In this document: positions 51,752-60,073 of the stretch, in pieces
Layout: each line of letters opens with the position of its first letter
How positions within the stretch are numbered: position 1 is the stretch's first letter
Assembly (NCBI RefSeq): GCF_000478275.1
Contig: NZ_ASJB01000099.1
Coordinates: 124,001-188,000, forward strand
Source of the DNA: Amycolatopsis orientalis DSM 40040 = KCTC 9412
GTDB taxonomy: Bacteria > Actinomycetota > Actinomycetes > Mycobacteriales > Pseudonocardiaceae
Reading direction: 5' to 3'
DNA: 64,000 nt
Notes under the pieces: generated by a model
The model's input: only the letters and a program-made list of their open reading frames with translations
What the model was told of the DNA's origin: nothing
Database searches by the model: none
Position numbers and translations under genes: made by a program

Positions 51752-52300
51752 TCAGCCGGACCAGCCGCTCAGCCGGGACAGAAGTCGTTCCAGCACCTCG
51801 GGATCGGCGCCGACGGGCTCACCGGAGACCGGCTCGTCCACCAGCGTCCGGCGGTCGCCGCGGCGCGGCAGCCGCACCTGCCCGGCGGACAGGCCACCGG
51901 GCAGCGGCAGCTCGCACCAGGTGGTGACGCCGCCGGTCTCACTCGGCGCCACCCCGGTCCGCTCCCCCGGCGCCGGTGTCGGCGTGGGAAGACCGTCCAG
52001 TTCGTGGTCGACCTCGATGGCCAGGACGTCCGACCGCAGCCGCAGTCTCAGCGTGAAGAACGGCGGCTCCTTCGGATCGGCCGCGTCGACGAGCGCGCCC
52101 ACCAATCGGGCCGCGGCGGTCTTCGCCTGATCGAGCAACGGCCGCAAGGACCAATCCGAGAGGATGAGACGGACGAAGAGCTCGGAGCACAACAGGGCGT
52201 TCGGTTGTGCCACCAGCCGGAGGTCGTCCATCTGCGAGGTGCGCGCGCTCAAACCTTGGCCTTCCTCGTCGACGTGCGAGCGTGCATCATGCCACTCCAT
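51752..52300 (-). CDS. HATPase-like protein with degenerate nucleotide site
   Basis: 182 residues. The middle (LSDWSLRPLLDQAKTAAARL, VGALVDAA, then LRLRSDVLAIEVDHEL) has the secondary structure of small HATPase proteins related to anti-sigma kinases, but the N-box residues are not conserved and a proline-rich loop follows. It may be a pseudo-kinase. The start ATG at 52300 is uncertain; MDDLRLVAQ at 52231 is an alternative. Divergent from the LysE gene. Confidence 0.62.
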   Translation of the reverse strand: MEWHDARSHVDEEGQGLSARTSQMDDLRLVAQPNALLCSELFVRLILSDWSLRPLLDQAKTAAARLVGALVDAADPKEPPFFTLRLRLRSDVLAIEVDHELDGLPTPTPAPGERTGVAPSETGGVTTWCELPLPGGLSAGQVRLPRRGDRRTLVDEPVSGEPVGADPEVLERLLSRLSGWSG

Positions 52301-52404
52301 CCGGTGACGGGCTCACACCGCCTCGGCGCCGGCTCCCGCAGCGGTTTTGGTCCAGTGCAGTTGCGCCGCTTTGGCTCTGTTCATCGGACCAAAGACCGCG
52401 CAGA

Positions 52405-53025
52405 GTGATCGGCGTGAGCATCGCCTTCCTGATCACCACGCTGGTCGTGGTCGCCACGCCCGGCACCGGCGTGGTCTACACCCTGTCTGCCGGACTGGCC
52501 CGCGGGAGACGCGCGAGCGTCCTCGCCGCGACAGCCTGCACGCTCGGCATCATCCCCCATATGGTCGCCGCGATCACCGGCCTCGCGGCCTTGCTGCACG
52601 CGAGCGCGGTGGCGTTCGAAATCATCAAATACCTCGGCGTGGCCTACCTTCTCTACATGGCGTGGGCGACGCTGAGGGACCGGGAGGCGATCGTCGTGGA
52701 GGGCGATCCCGAACCCAGGTCGGCGCTGCGGACGATCACCTCGGGCGTGCTGATCAACGTCCTGAATCCGAAGCTGACGCTGTTCTTCTTCGCGTTCCTG
52801 CCCCAGTTCGTCCCGGCGGGCGAGCCCGGTTCGGTGCCTCGGATGCTGCTGCTGAGCGGGGTGTTCATGCTGGCGACGTTCGTGGTGTTCAGCGTCTACG
52901 GCGTCCTCGCCGCCGGCGTGCGCCACCACGTCATCTCCCGGCCGCGCGTGCTCGCCTGGATGCGGCGGATCTTCGCCGGTTCCTTCGCCGCGCTCGGCGC
53001 CAAACTCGCGTTCACCACCCAGTAG
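52405..53025 (+). CDS. LysE/RhtB family amino-acid exporter
   Basis: 206 residues from the GTG at 52405 (GTG at 52414 is possible). Six hydrophobic segments, a motif VVATPGTGVVYTLSAGLARG close to the family signature near the N-terminus, and GVLINVLNPKLTLFFFAFLP in the middle, both typical of LysE/RhtB exporters. The substrate is probably an amino acid or derivative. The next gene follows after 11 bases. Confidence 0.9.
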   Translation: MIGVSIAFLITTLVVVATPGTGVVYTLSAGLARGRRASVLAATACTLGIIPHMVAAITGLAALLHASAVAFEIIKYLGVAYLLYMAWATLRDREAIVVEGDPEPRSALRTITSGVLINVLNPKLTLFFFAFLPQFVPAGEPGSVPRMLLLSGVFMLATFVVFSVYGVLAAGVRHHVISRPRVLAWMRRIFAGSFAALGAKLAFTTQ

Positions 53026-53036
53026 ACAGGTCCCGT

Positions 53037-53687
53037 ATGCGACTCCAGCACGATCCCGCGGTCCGCGCCGAGCACCCCGGCCTGGCCGTCGGCACCCTCT
53101 CGGCCACCGGAATCACCCCCGCGATGCCGGTCGACCTCGAGAAGTTCCTCGCGCGGGCGACGCGACGGCTCGCGGACGGCCCGGAATCGGAGTTCCCCGA
53201 GATCCAGGCGTGGCGCCGGGCGTTCGCCAAGATGGGCCTGAAACCGACGCAGTATCGCTGTGCGTCGGAATCCCTGCTGCGCAGGTTGCGCAAGGAGGGC
53301 ACCCTCCCCCGCATCCATCCGGTGATCGACCTCTGCAACGCGGTCTCGGTCGCGTACGCCATCCCGGTCGCGGTACTCGACATCGCGAAGATCAGTGGCT
53401 CGCTCGTGGTCCGCCACGCCCGGGGCGACGAGAAATACGTGACCTTCGCGGGCACCGTCGAGCATCCGAACCCGGGCGAGGTGATCTTCGCCGACGAGGA
53501 CGGCCAAGCCCACGCGCGGCGCTGGACGAACCGGCAGAGCGGGCACTCCGCGGTCTCCGCCACGACGTCCGACATCCTGATCGTTTCGGAGGGACTGCAC
53601 GCGACGGCGGCCGAGGACGTCCGGCTGCTGATCGAGGCCGTCGCGGACGAACTGACCGCGGCGGACGTCCAGGTCACGAGGCCTTGA
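53037..53687 (+). CDS. B3/B4 tRNA-binding domain protein
   Basis: 216 residues. KPTQYRCASESLLRRLRKEG, IDLCNAVSVAYAIPVAVLDI and TNRQSGHSAVSATTSDILIV are the conserved parts of the B3/B4 domain, known from phenylalanyl-tRNA synthetase beta chains and from stand-alone proteins that may edit or bind tRNA. Probably co-transcribed with the exporter. Its 3' end overlaps that of the ku gene by 14 bases. Confidence 0.88.
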   Translation: MRLQHDPAVRAEHPGLAVGTLSATGITPAMPVDLEKFLARATRRLADGPESEFPEIQAWRRAFAKMGLKPTQYRCASESLLRRLRKEGTLPRIHPVIDLCNAVSVAYAIPVAVLDIAKISGSLVVRHARGDEKYVTFAGTVEHPNPGEVIFADEDGQAHARRWTNRQSGHSAVSATTSDILIVSEGLHATAAEDVRLLIEAVADELTAADVQVTRP

Positions 53688-54654
53688 GCGCCTTCTCCAG
53701 CCCGGCTCGCGTCATCTTCGACCGGCCCTTGATGTCCCGCTCCCGCGCCAGCTTCTCCAGATCCGCCTTCGACAGCGAGGAGAGGTCTTTCGCAGCCGGC
53801 GCCTTCTTGGCCGGAGCCTTCTTCGCCGGGGACTTCTTGGCCGTGCCCGCCTTGGCGCCGGAGCCGGAGCGCTTCTTGGCCTTCCCGCTCTCGACGCTCC
53901 TCGAAAGCGCCTCGAACAGGTCGACGACCTTGGTCGGCTCACCGGGCTCGGTCGCGGGTGTGATGGTCTCGCCCTTCTTCTTGGCCGCGATCAGCTTCCG
54001 TACGCGATCGGTGTAGGTGTCGTGGTACTCCTCGGGCCGCCAGTCGTCGCTCATCGCGTCGATGAGGTTGAGGGCCATGTCGAGCTCCTTGCCGCGCGCC
54101 TGCGCCTTGCCCGGCAGGTCCGTCAGCTGCTCGGCGGGATCGCGCAGGTCGGCGGCGAAATGGAGGGTGTTGAGCACCATGACGCCGTCCCCCGAGCGGA
54201 CCAGGGCGAGGTACTCGCGGCCGCGCATGACGAACTTCGCGATCCCGGCCCGGCCCGACGAGCGCATCGCTTCGAGGAGCAACGCGTACGGCCGCTCGAA
54301 TTCCGCTTTGGCGGGCGCGAGCCAGTACGTCTTGTCGAAGAACATCGGGTCGATGGCGTCCAGCTCGACGAAGCTCTCGATGTCGAGCGACTTCGAGCGG
54401 CCGGGGGCGATCTCGTCGAGTTCCTCGGGTTCGACGACCACGTACTCGCCGCTGTCGAGCTCGTAACCCTTGACGATGTCGTCGTAGTCGACTTCCTTGC
54501 CGGTGCGTTCGTTCACCCGCCGGTACCGGATGCGGTCCTCGGTCCCGCGCTGGAACTGGCGGAAGTGCACCGTGTGGTCCTCGACCGCGCTGTACAACCG
54601 GACCGGCACCGTCACCAGGCCGAGTGAAAGCGAACCGCTCCAGACCGGGCGCAT
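53674..54654 (-). CDS. ku: Ku DNA end-binding protein
   Basis: 326 residues. Starts MRPVWSGSLSLGLVTVPVRL, typical of bacterial Ku, with the Ku core to about residue 250. The tail is rich in lysine and alanine (KKSPAKKAPAKKAPAAKDLS) and ends in a SAP-like helix pair, DLEKLARERDIKGRSK. Ku holds broken DNA ends for ligase LigD in non-homologous end joining; ligD is not in the window. Confidence 0.95.
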   Translation of the reverse strand: MRPVWSGSLSLGLVTVPVRLYSAVEDHTVHFRQFQRGTEDRIRYRRVNERTGKEVDYDDIVKGYELDSGEYVVVEPEELDEIAPGRSKSLDIESFVELDAIDPMFFDKTYWLAPAKAEFERPYALLLEAMRSSGRAGIAKFVMRGREYLALVRSGDGVMVLNTLHFAADLRDPAEQLTDLPGKAQARGKELDMALNLIDAMSDDWRPEEYHDTYTDRVRKLIAAKKKGETITPATEPGEPTKVVDLFEALSRSVESGKAKKRSGSGAKAGTAKKSPAKKAPAKKAPAAKDLSSLSKADLEKLARERDIKGRSKMTRAGLEKALKAS

Positions 54655-55115
54655 GGGCGTACTCCTCTCCTCCCTCGCCCGGGTACCCGCGACGGCGGCC
54701 GATCACACCTGGTCAGAGGCTGAACGCGAGAGGACCTGTGACGGAAAAGGGCTCCCAGGGCGGTTGGCCACCCCCAGTAGAAAGGCCAACCGCCGCGGAG
54801 CCCCTGCATTCGATTCGGCACGCTGCCCCGTCGCGCCGAACCCGTCAGCTGATGTCTTCAGCTTTCCAAGGCCCTGCATCGGAATTACATCGGCTCTTCA
54901 CCGGCGGACATCCGCGCAGCTCAGGGATCACCGGGAGTAGAATCAGGACCGGTTCCAAGGCAGGCACACGCCCGCCCGTTAGGCCGAATGCCGGATGGCG
55001 ACCCCGCGCCGACCTGGCTGAGGCCGCCGCGGTGGGCTAGGGTGCCGGTCACCGGGCGAGCGGACTGGGAGGTAGTGCGTGAGCACGCTCACGGTCTCGG
55101 ACGACATAGTGGCAT
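54655..55115. other. Gap between ku and the SARP gene
   Basis: Divergent promoter region without a convincing gene. It contains the inverted repeat at 54749-54803 listed separately. Nothing else can be named. Confidence 0.5.
54749..54803. repeat. Hyphenated inverted repeat
   Basis: GGCGGTTGGCC at 54759-54769 pairs with GGCCAACCGCC at 54784-54794, and GGGCTCC at 54749-54755 pairs with GGAGCCC at 54797-54803. As RNA it would fold into a long hairpin. A terminator or leader structure is possible. Confidence 0.55.
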
Positions 55116-58049
55116 ATGACCGCCGGTCCGTTACCTGAATCGGCGGGATCGCCCTCCCTCGGCGGCGATCCGACGCATACCGGTCCTCCCGCTCAGCTCG
55201 GTTTCTCCGTCCTCGGCCCGCTCGAAGCCCAGGTCGACGGCGTCCCAGTCCGGCTCGGCGGACGTCGTGAACAACGTCTGCTCGCCTGCCTGCTGATCAA
55301 CGCGGGAAGGCTCGTCCCGGCGTCGTACCTGATCGGCACGATGTGGCCGGACAATCCACCGAAGACCGCGGTCCGCCAGGTCAGCAACGCGATCGCGCGG
55401 CTGCGGCACGATCTCGGCGTGGCGCGGTCCGCGGTGGTCACCACCGGCTCCGCCTACCGCATCGTCATCAGCAGCGCTTCGCTCGACTCGGTCCGCTTCG
55501 AAGCGGGCTATCGCGAGGGCGCCGAACTCCTGGCCGCCGGGTTGATCTCCCAGGCGGCGGCCAAGCTCGCGGACGCGCTCGCGCTCTGGCGCGGCCCGGC
55601 CTTCGACGGTCTCGAAGGGGAAGCCATCGAGCAGACGGCGCGCCGGCTCGACGAAGAACGGCTCGCCGCGGGCGAACTCCTGATCGGCGCGAGGCTCCGG
55701 CTCGGCGAGACCGACGCGGCGGCCCGCCAGGCCTTCGACCTCGCCGCCTGGCATCCCACCCGCGAGACCCTGCAGCGCTTGACCATGCTGGCGCTCTACC
55801 GGGCGGGCCGCGGCGCGGACGCGCTCCGCGCCTTCGACCGGAGCAGGATCGCGCTGGCCGAGGAACTCGGCGTCGACCCGGGTACCGAACTGAGCACGCT
55901 CCACCAGCAGATCCTGCGCACCGACCCGGAGCTGATGGAGGACAGCGCCCTCGTCCGGTACGGCGTCGGCGGACTCCGCGCCGGGGCGGACACCGGCGGG
56001 CGTCGCGAGGACGCGGACGCGCAGAAGGCGCTCTTCCCCCGGCCCGCGCAGCTTCCCGCGGATCTCCCCGCGTTCGGCGGTCGCGCCGACGAGCTGCGGA
56101 CGGTCCTCGAAATCGGCCGGGACGACTCGCTGACCGGGCCGAAGCTGATCGCGATCGACGGGATGCCCGGGGTCGGCAAGACCGCGCTGGCCGTCCACGC
56201 CGCGCACCGGCTCGCGCCGCTGTTCCCCGACGGGCAGCTCTTCGTGAACCTCGAAGGATTCTCGCCGGCGGGCGATCCGGTCGACCCGGCCGTGGCGCTC
56301 GAAGCGCTGCTCCGCTCACTCGGCATCCAGGGTTCGGACATCCCCGCCGGGACCGGTCAGCGCGCGGCCCTGTTCCGCAGTTGCCTGGCGGGCAAGCGCG
56401 TCCTCCTGGTGCTGGACAACGCCATCAGCGCGACACAGGTCAGCCCGCTGCTGCCCGGCGCGGCCAGCTGTTGCGTGCTGATCACCAGCCGGACCCGGCT
56501 CGCCGATCTCGACGGCGCCGAACTGCTCTCCCTGGAACCGTTCAGCCGCGCGGACGCGGTGGACCTGCTCGGCCGGATCGTCGGGCCGTCCCGGCTCAGG
56601 CGGGAATCGCCCGACGCGGTCGACCAGGTCGCGAGCCTGTGCGGCGATCTCCCGCTCGCGCTCGCCGTCACGGCGAGCAGGCTGCGGGCGAGGGCGTCCT
56701 GGACGCTCGACTTCGTCGCCAGGCAATTGCGCGACGAACGGAACAGGTTCAGCGAACTCACCGCCGGGGAACGCGACGTCGCGGGCGCGTTCCGGGTGTC
56801 CTATCTGAACCTGACCGAAACCGAACGTCGGGTCTTCCGACGTTTGAGCCATCATCCCGGCGCCGCGTTCGATCTCCATTCGACGGCGGCGTTGGCGGAA
56901 GTGGACCTCGGCGAGGCCCGCCGTCTGGCCGAGCGCCTGGTCGACGTGAATCTTTTGCGCCAACCGTCGATGGACCGGTACGAGATGCACGACCTTCTCC
57001 GCAGTTACGGCCGCGAACTGCTGCTCGCGGAGGAACCGGAACACCAGCGCGAAGCGATGATGCGACGGCTGTTCGACTACTACCGCTCCACCGTCGCCGC
57101 CGCGATGGAATTCATCGACCCGGATTCCGAAGAGGAATCGGGCGGCGGCCTCGAAGTGCCGAAGAGCGAGTTCACCCAGTCCTTCGTCGACTACGACCAG
57201 GCAGCGCACTGGATGGACGCCCAATGGCAGAACGTCCTGCCGGTGGCCGTGGCGATGAACAACCACCAGCACTATTCGGACCTCGTGCCCTTCTGCTCGT
57301 CGGTCTGGCGCTACTTCGACAACCGCGGCTATTACCGCCAGGCCAGAGAACTCGAGACCCTCGCCCTGTCCGCCGCCCGGGTCACGGGCAGCGTGGTCCT
57401 CGAGTACCAGGCTTTGCACATGTACGCGCTCACCCTGTGGCGGCTCAACGAATTCACCGAGGCGAACCGGCTGTTCAACGAGGTGTTCGAACTGGCGTCG
57501 ACCACCGGCGACGTGCGGATGCAGTGCCGGGCCAGGGGCAATTCGGGTGTCACCCACTGGCTGAAGGGCGAGTCGGACGAGGCGATCGAACACCTCGGCT
57601 GGGTCCGCGAAACCGCCCATGCCCATGGCAGCGTGCTGATCGAAGCCCGTGCGAGGCACCGGATCGGCCTGATCCACACCGAGAACAGGCGCTATCCCGA
57701 GGCCGCCGCGGAACTCGACCAGGCACTGCGACTGGCTCACGAGAACGAATCACCCGATCTCGAGGCGGAATGCTTTCTGGCCCTCGGTATCAATTCGCGC
57801 GAACTCGGGGACGCCGCGCTCGCGGTCACCCAGTTCACCACCGCGATGGAAGTGCTCGACTCGACCGGGAATCGCAGCATGCTGACCATCGCCCACAAGG
57901 AGATGGCGGCCGCGTTCGATCTTCTCGGTGAGCGATCGAAAGCGGAACGTCATCGACGCTTCGCTTTGCGGCTGTACACGGATCTCGGCATTTCGGACTC
58001 CGCCGATGTACGCGAACTCAAACAGCGCCTGAGTGATCACTCGGCGTAA
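55116..58049 (+). CDS. SARP-type regulator with NB-ARC and TPR domains (AfsR-like)
   Basis: 977 residues. Residues about 28-115 form an OmpR-type winged helix (SVLGPLEAQVDGVPVRLGGR), then the BTAD domain to about 270 (AFDRSRIALAEELGVDPGTE). The NB-ARC ATPase has Walker A DGMPGVGKTAL near residue 348 and LLVLDNAI further on. The C-terminal third has TPRs. AfsR-like SARPs switch on secondary-metabolite clusters, with ATPase and TPR parts sensing a signal. It directly precedes the 40-residue ORF and the SagB-type gene, so they are its likely targets. Confidence 0.92.
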   Translation: MTAGPLPESAGSPSLGGDPTHTGPPAQLGFSVLGPLEAQVDGVPVRLGGRREQRLLACLLINAGRLVPASYLIGTMWPDNPPKTAVRQVSNAIARLRHDLGVARSAVVTTGSAYRIVISSASLDSVRFEAGYREGAELLAAGLISQAAAKLADALALWRGPAFDGLEGEAIEQTARRLDEERLAAGELLIGARLRLGETDAAARQAFDLAAWHPTRETLQRLTMLALYRAGRGADALRAFDRSRIALAEELGVDPGTELSTLHQQILRTDPELMEDSALVRYGVGGLRAGADTGGRREDADAQKALFPRPAQLPADLPAFGGRADELRTVLEIGRDDSLTGPKLIAIDGMPGVGKTALAVHAAHRLAPLFPDGQLFVNLEGFSPAGDPVDPAVALEALLRSLGIQGSDIPAGTGQRAALFRSCLAGKRVLLVLDNAISATQVSPLLPGAASCCVLITSRTRLADLDGAELLSLEPFSRADAVDLLGRIVGPSRLRRESPDAVDQVASLCGDLPLALAVTASRLRARASWTLDFVARQLRDERNRFSELTAGERDVAGAFRVSYLNLTETERRVFRRLSHHPGAAFDLHSTAALAEVDLGEARRLAERLVDVNLLRQPSMDRYEMHDLLRSYGRELLLAEEPEHQREAMMRRLFDYYRSTVAAAMEFIDPDSEEESGGGLEVPKSEFTQSFVDYDQAAHWMDAQWQNVLPVAVAMNNHQHYSDLVPFCSSVWRYFDNRGYYRQARELETLALSAARVTGSVVLEYQALHMYALTLWRLNEFTEANRLFNEVFELASTTGDVRMQCRARGNSGVTHWLKGESDEAIEHLGWVRETAHAHGSVLIEARARHRIGLIHTENRRYPEAAAELDQALRLAHENESPDLEAECFLALGINSRELGDAALAVTQFTTAMEVLDSTGNRSMLTIAHKEMAAAFDLLGERSKAERHRRFALRLYTDLGISDSADVRELKQRLSDHSA

Positions 58050-58087
58050 TTTGTCGTACTGCTCCGGTACTCTGTTGGTGTCGGTAA

Positions 58088-58101
58088 ATTCACTTGACCG
58101 G
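58088..58101. promoter_or_regulatory. Direct repeat copy 1 upstream of the short peptide gene
   Basis: ATTCACTTGACCGG; it recurs as ATTCACTTAACTGG at 58277-58290 (12 of 14 bases), before the SagB-type gene. It lies 29 bases before the peptide start. A candidate binding site for the SARP regulator. Confidence 0.45.
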
Positions 58102-58130
58102 ACCAACCGCTCACGGAGAGGATCGGCCAC

Positions 58131-58253
58131 ATGCACGACGATGAAGAAGACGAGTTCTTGCTGGAACTCGAAGCGGAGTACAAGGCGCAGAGCACTTGGG
58201 GCGGGTTCGAGCCGCCGCCACACGGCGGGCCTCCTTTCCGCTCGCGACACTGA
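58131..58253 (+). CDS. 40-residue peptide, candidate RiPP precursor
   Basis: Starts MHDDEEDEFLLELEAEYKAQ and ends STWGGFEPPPHGGPPFRSRH. The first half is acidic with a LLELEAE-type helix, as in leader peptides; the second half is rich in glycine, proline and aromatic residues, with W23, F26 and F36. GGAGAGG lies upstream of the ATG. It is followed by a SagB-type dehydrogenase gene, whose family oxidises ribosomal peptides. The last five residues, FRSRH, formally fit the FxSxx-COOH pattern, but no radical SAM gene is present. No cysteine, one serine-threonine pair in the core. Function is inferred from context. Confidence 0.68.
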   Translation: MHDDEEDEFLLELEAEYKAQSTWGGFEPPPHGGPPFRSRH

Positions 58254-58276
58254 ATGACCGGGCGTATTCGTAACGT

Positions 58277-58290
58277 ATTCACTTAACTGG
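58277..58290. promoter_or_regulatory. Direct repeat copy 2 upstream of the SagB-type gene
   Basis: ATTCACTTAACTGG, the second copy of the 58088-58101 element, 22 bases before the SagB-type start. It lies within a short direct repeat, CGTATTC GTAA CGTATTC. Confidence 0.45.
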
Positions 58291-58312
58291 GGACTGGGGC
58301 GCAAGACATTCG

Positions 58313-59386
58313 ATGCTGGTAAGGGTTTCCACTTGCGGAACGCTCTATTGGTCCGACGGTGACGTGATCTGGGACGATCACCTCGGGCATCGCCAGCTCA
58401 AACTCGCCGAAGGAACCGAACGAGTACTGCGATGGTTCAGTTCCTGGCGAGAACCGGAATCGGTGCGTGACGCGGACGAAAATCCCGAGACGGGGGAAAG
58501 ACTCGTCCGTATCGCGCGAGCGATGATCCGGTACGACGTGCTGGTGGTCAAAGGTTCTTCCCGTCAGCGTAGGGAAGAAGAGATCCTTCGGGATTGGGGG
58601 CCTTGGGGAACGTCCGCGCGGGCGTTCCACTTCGGCACCCGATCCTTGCGTGACACCGAGTTCACGACCAGCGAAACAACCGCGAAAACCTTGCTGGAGA
58701 AGGCGAAGGCCAGCCCTCCGCCTTCTCCGGTACGGCCGTCGGACGAGTCCGGCGCGATACCACTGCCCGAACCTTCACCGGAGCCACTGAACGCGATCGG
58801 GCTCGGCGAAGCGCTGAGCAAGCGCAGGAGCACACGCGAGTTCGGCGAAGATCCCGTACCGCTGCGCGATCTGAGCGCTCTCCTCACCGCAGGCCGGCCG
58901 ACCAGACCGGAAACGCATGCCGACATCCCGGCCACCGGCAACGTCTTCAAGACGAGCCCGTCGGGCGGGGCGAGGCATCCGACCGAGGTGTACGTCTACG
59001 CGCGGAACGTCGAGGACCTGGATCGCGGGATCTACCACTATGACGGCTTCCGGCACGGGCTCATCCCCCTGGACGGCAAAATCGACGACGACGAACTCGT
59101 CGCGCTCTCCGGCGACCAGGAGTGGACCAGGAACGCCGGCGCGCTGCTGATCTACACCAGCGTGATCGAGCGGAACCAGTGGAAGTACCCGGTGAGCCGG
59201 ACGTACCGGGTCCTGCTGATGGACGTCGGGCACCTCAGCCAGACCGTCTACCTGCTGGCGACCGCGCTCGGGTTGAACGTCACGTTCACCGCGGCGCTTC
59301 GCGACGAGCTGGTGGAGGATCTGCTCGGCTGTGACCCCGCGAGCGAACTGGTACTGGGGATGTCGGTGGTAGGCACTCGGACCTGA
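58313..59386 (+). CDS. SagB-type (FMN) peptide dehydrogenase
   Basis: 357 residues. The N-terminal 110 residues have the SagB extension: TLYWSDGDVIWDDHLGHRQL and further. The nitroreductase domain starts near residue 160, with SKRRSTREFG, SPSGGARHPTEVYVYA and LLMDVGHLSQTVYLLATALG, typical FMN-binding segments. Family members turn azolines into azoles in thiazole/oxazole-modified peptides; here no YcaO cyclodehydratase is encoded nearby, so another oxidation is possible. Weak ribosome site before the ATG. It is the last gene of the SARP locus. Confidence 0.88.
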   Translation: MLVRVSTCGTLYWSDGDVIWDDHLGHRQLKLAEGTERVLRWFSSWREPESVRDADENPETGERLVRIARAMIRYDVLVVKGSSRQRREEEILRDWGPWGTSARAFHFGTRSLRDTEFTTSETTAKTLLEKAKASPPPSPVRPSDESGAIPLPEPSPEPLNAIGLGEALSKRRSTREFGEDPVPLRDLSALLTAGRPTRPETHADIPATGNVFKTSPSGGARHPTEVYVYARNVEDLDRGIYHYDGFRHGLIPLDGKIDDDELVALSGDQEWTRNAGALLIYTSVIERNQWKYPVSRTYRVLLMDVGHLSQTVYLLATALGLNVTFTAALRDELVEDLLGCDPASELVLGMSVVGTRT

Positions 59387-59490
59387 GTTATTGAGGGGTA
59401 AGGCAAAGTTGTCGTAACCAACACCCCAACTCCGCGTTCTCCCGAAGCCGCAGCTGCCGATCATGTCGGTGAAGACTCCGGGAGCCGGGC

Positions 59491-59547
59491 ATGTCTCCAA
59501 TGTGGCATTGGGGACGCTGAGTGCCCCCAATGCCACATTGGAGACAT
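59491..59547. repeat. Perfect 23-bp hairpin
   Basis: Left arm 59491-59513 begins ATGTCTCCAATGTGGC; right arm 59525-59547 is its exact reverse complement; loop 11 bases. Contains CCAATG motifs. Confidence 0.9.
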
Positions 59548-59642
59548 CAGACCGCGGCACGAACCGGCCGCCGAGTCGCCGAAATCTGTCCTTTGCGGAC
59601 AGCCCCCGTCTCGCGAGGGAGTCCCGCGTAGGTCGCCGAGTA

Positions 59643-59689
59643 GTGAAGGTCTCCTTCGCTACTTTGAGGGTAGGCAAGGGGACCTTCAC
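59643..59689. repeat. Hairpin of the GTGAAGG family
   Basis: GTGAAGGTCTCCTT at 59643-59656 pairs with AAGGGGACCTTCAC at 59676-59689 with one mismatch. Same family as the hairpins at 59821 and 59965. Confidence 0.75.
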
Positions 59690-59820
59690 GGCATTGAGTC
59701 GATCACGCCACGTTTGCCTTACCTCTCAATAGAACGCCACTTATCACTCACAACCCACGCGAACCGCACATTCGGGATACGCCCTGCTTCATCGAGGAGT
59801 CCCTCACCAGCCGCCAGGTA

Positions 59821-59866
59821 GTGAAGGCCTCCTTCACTACCTTGAGGTAGGCAAGGGGCCCTTCAC
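59821..59866. repeat. Hairpin of the GTGAAGG family
   Basis: GTGAAGGCCTCCTT at 59821-59834 pairs with AAGGGGCCCTTCAC at 59853-59866. The inner GTGAAGGCCTCCTTCAC (59821-59837) is itself a palindrome. Confidence 0.75.
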
Positions 59867-59898
59867 AGCAGCGAGCCACACCCCGGCGCGGACCTCGA

Positions 59899-59955
59899 AG
59901 TACATGATGGCCCCCTTCCTTGCGCCTGGCGCAAGGAAGGGGGCCATCATGTACT
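59899..59955. repeat. Perfect 28-bp palindrome
   Basis: Arms 59899-59926 and 59928-59955 are exact reverse complements around a single T at 59927. The left arm begins AGTACATGATGGCCCCC. As DNA it could extrude a cruciform. Confidence 0.92.
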
Positions 59956-59964
59956 GGGCAAGGT

Positions 59965-60011
59965 GTGAAGGTCGAGTTTCCTCGGCTGAGCCGAGGGAAG
60001 GGGGCCTTCAC
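59965..60011. repeat. Hairpin of the GTGAAGG family
   Basis: Outer GTGAAGG (59965-59971) pairs with CCTTCAC (60005-60011), inner CCTCGGC (59980-59986) with GCCGAGG (59990-59996). It lies just beyond the 3' end of the DUF305 gene and may terminate it. Confidence 0.7.
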
Positions 60012-60073
60012 GCGCCACCCGGTGGACTGGTTGTGCTGCCGAGTCGCCCGGATGCGCCCTCGCGACACAGGAC

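Larger units (their letters stand above)
59387..60073. other. Gap without genes, filled with hairpins
   Basis: 687 bases. Five inverted repeats are listed separately (59491-59547, 59643-59689, 59821-59866, 59899-59955, 59965-60011). No open frame here looks coding. Confidence 0.7.
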
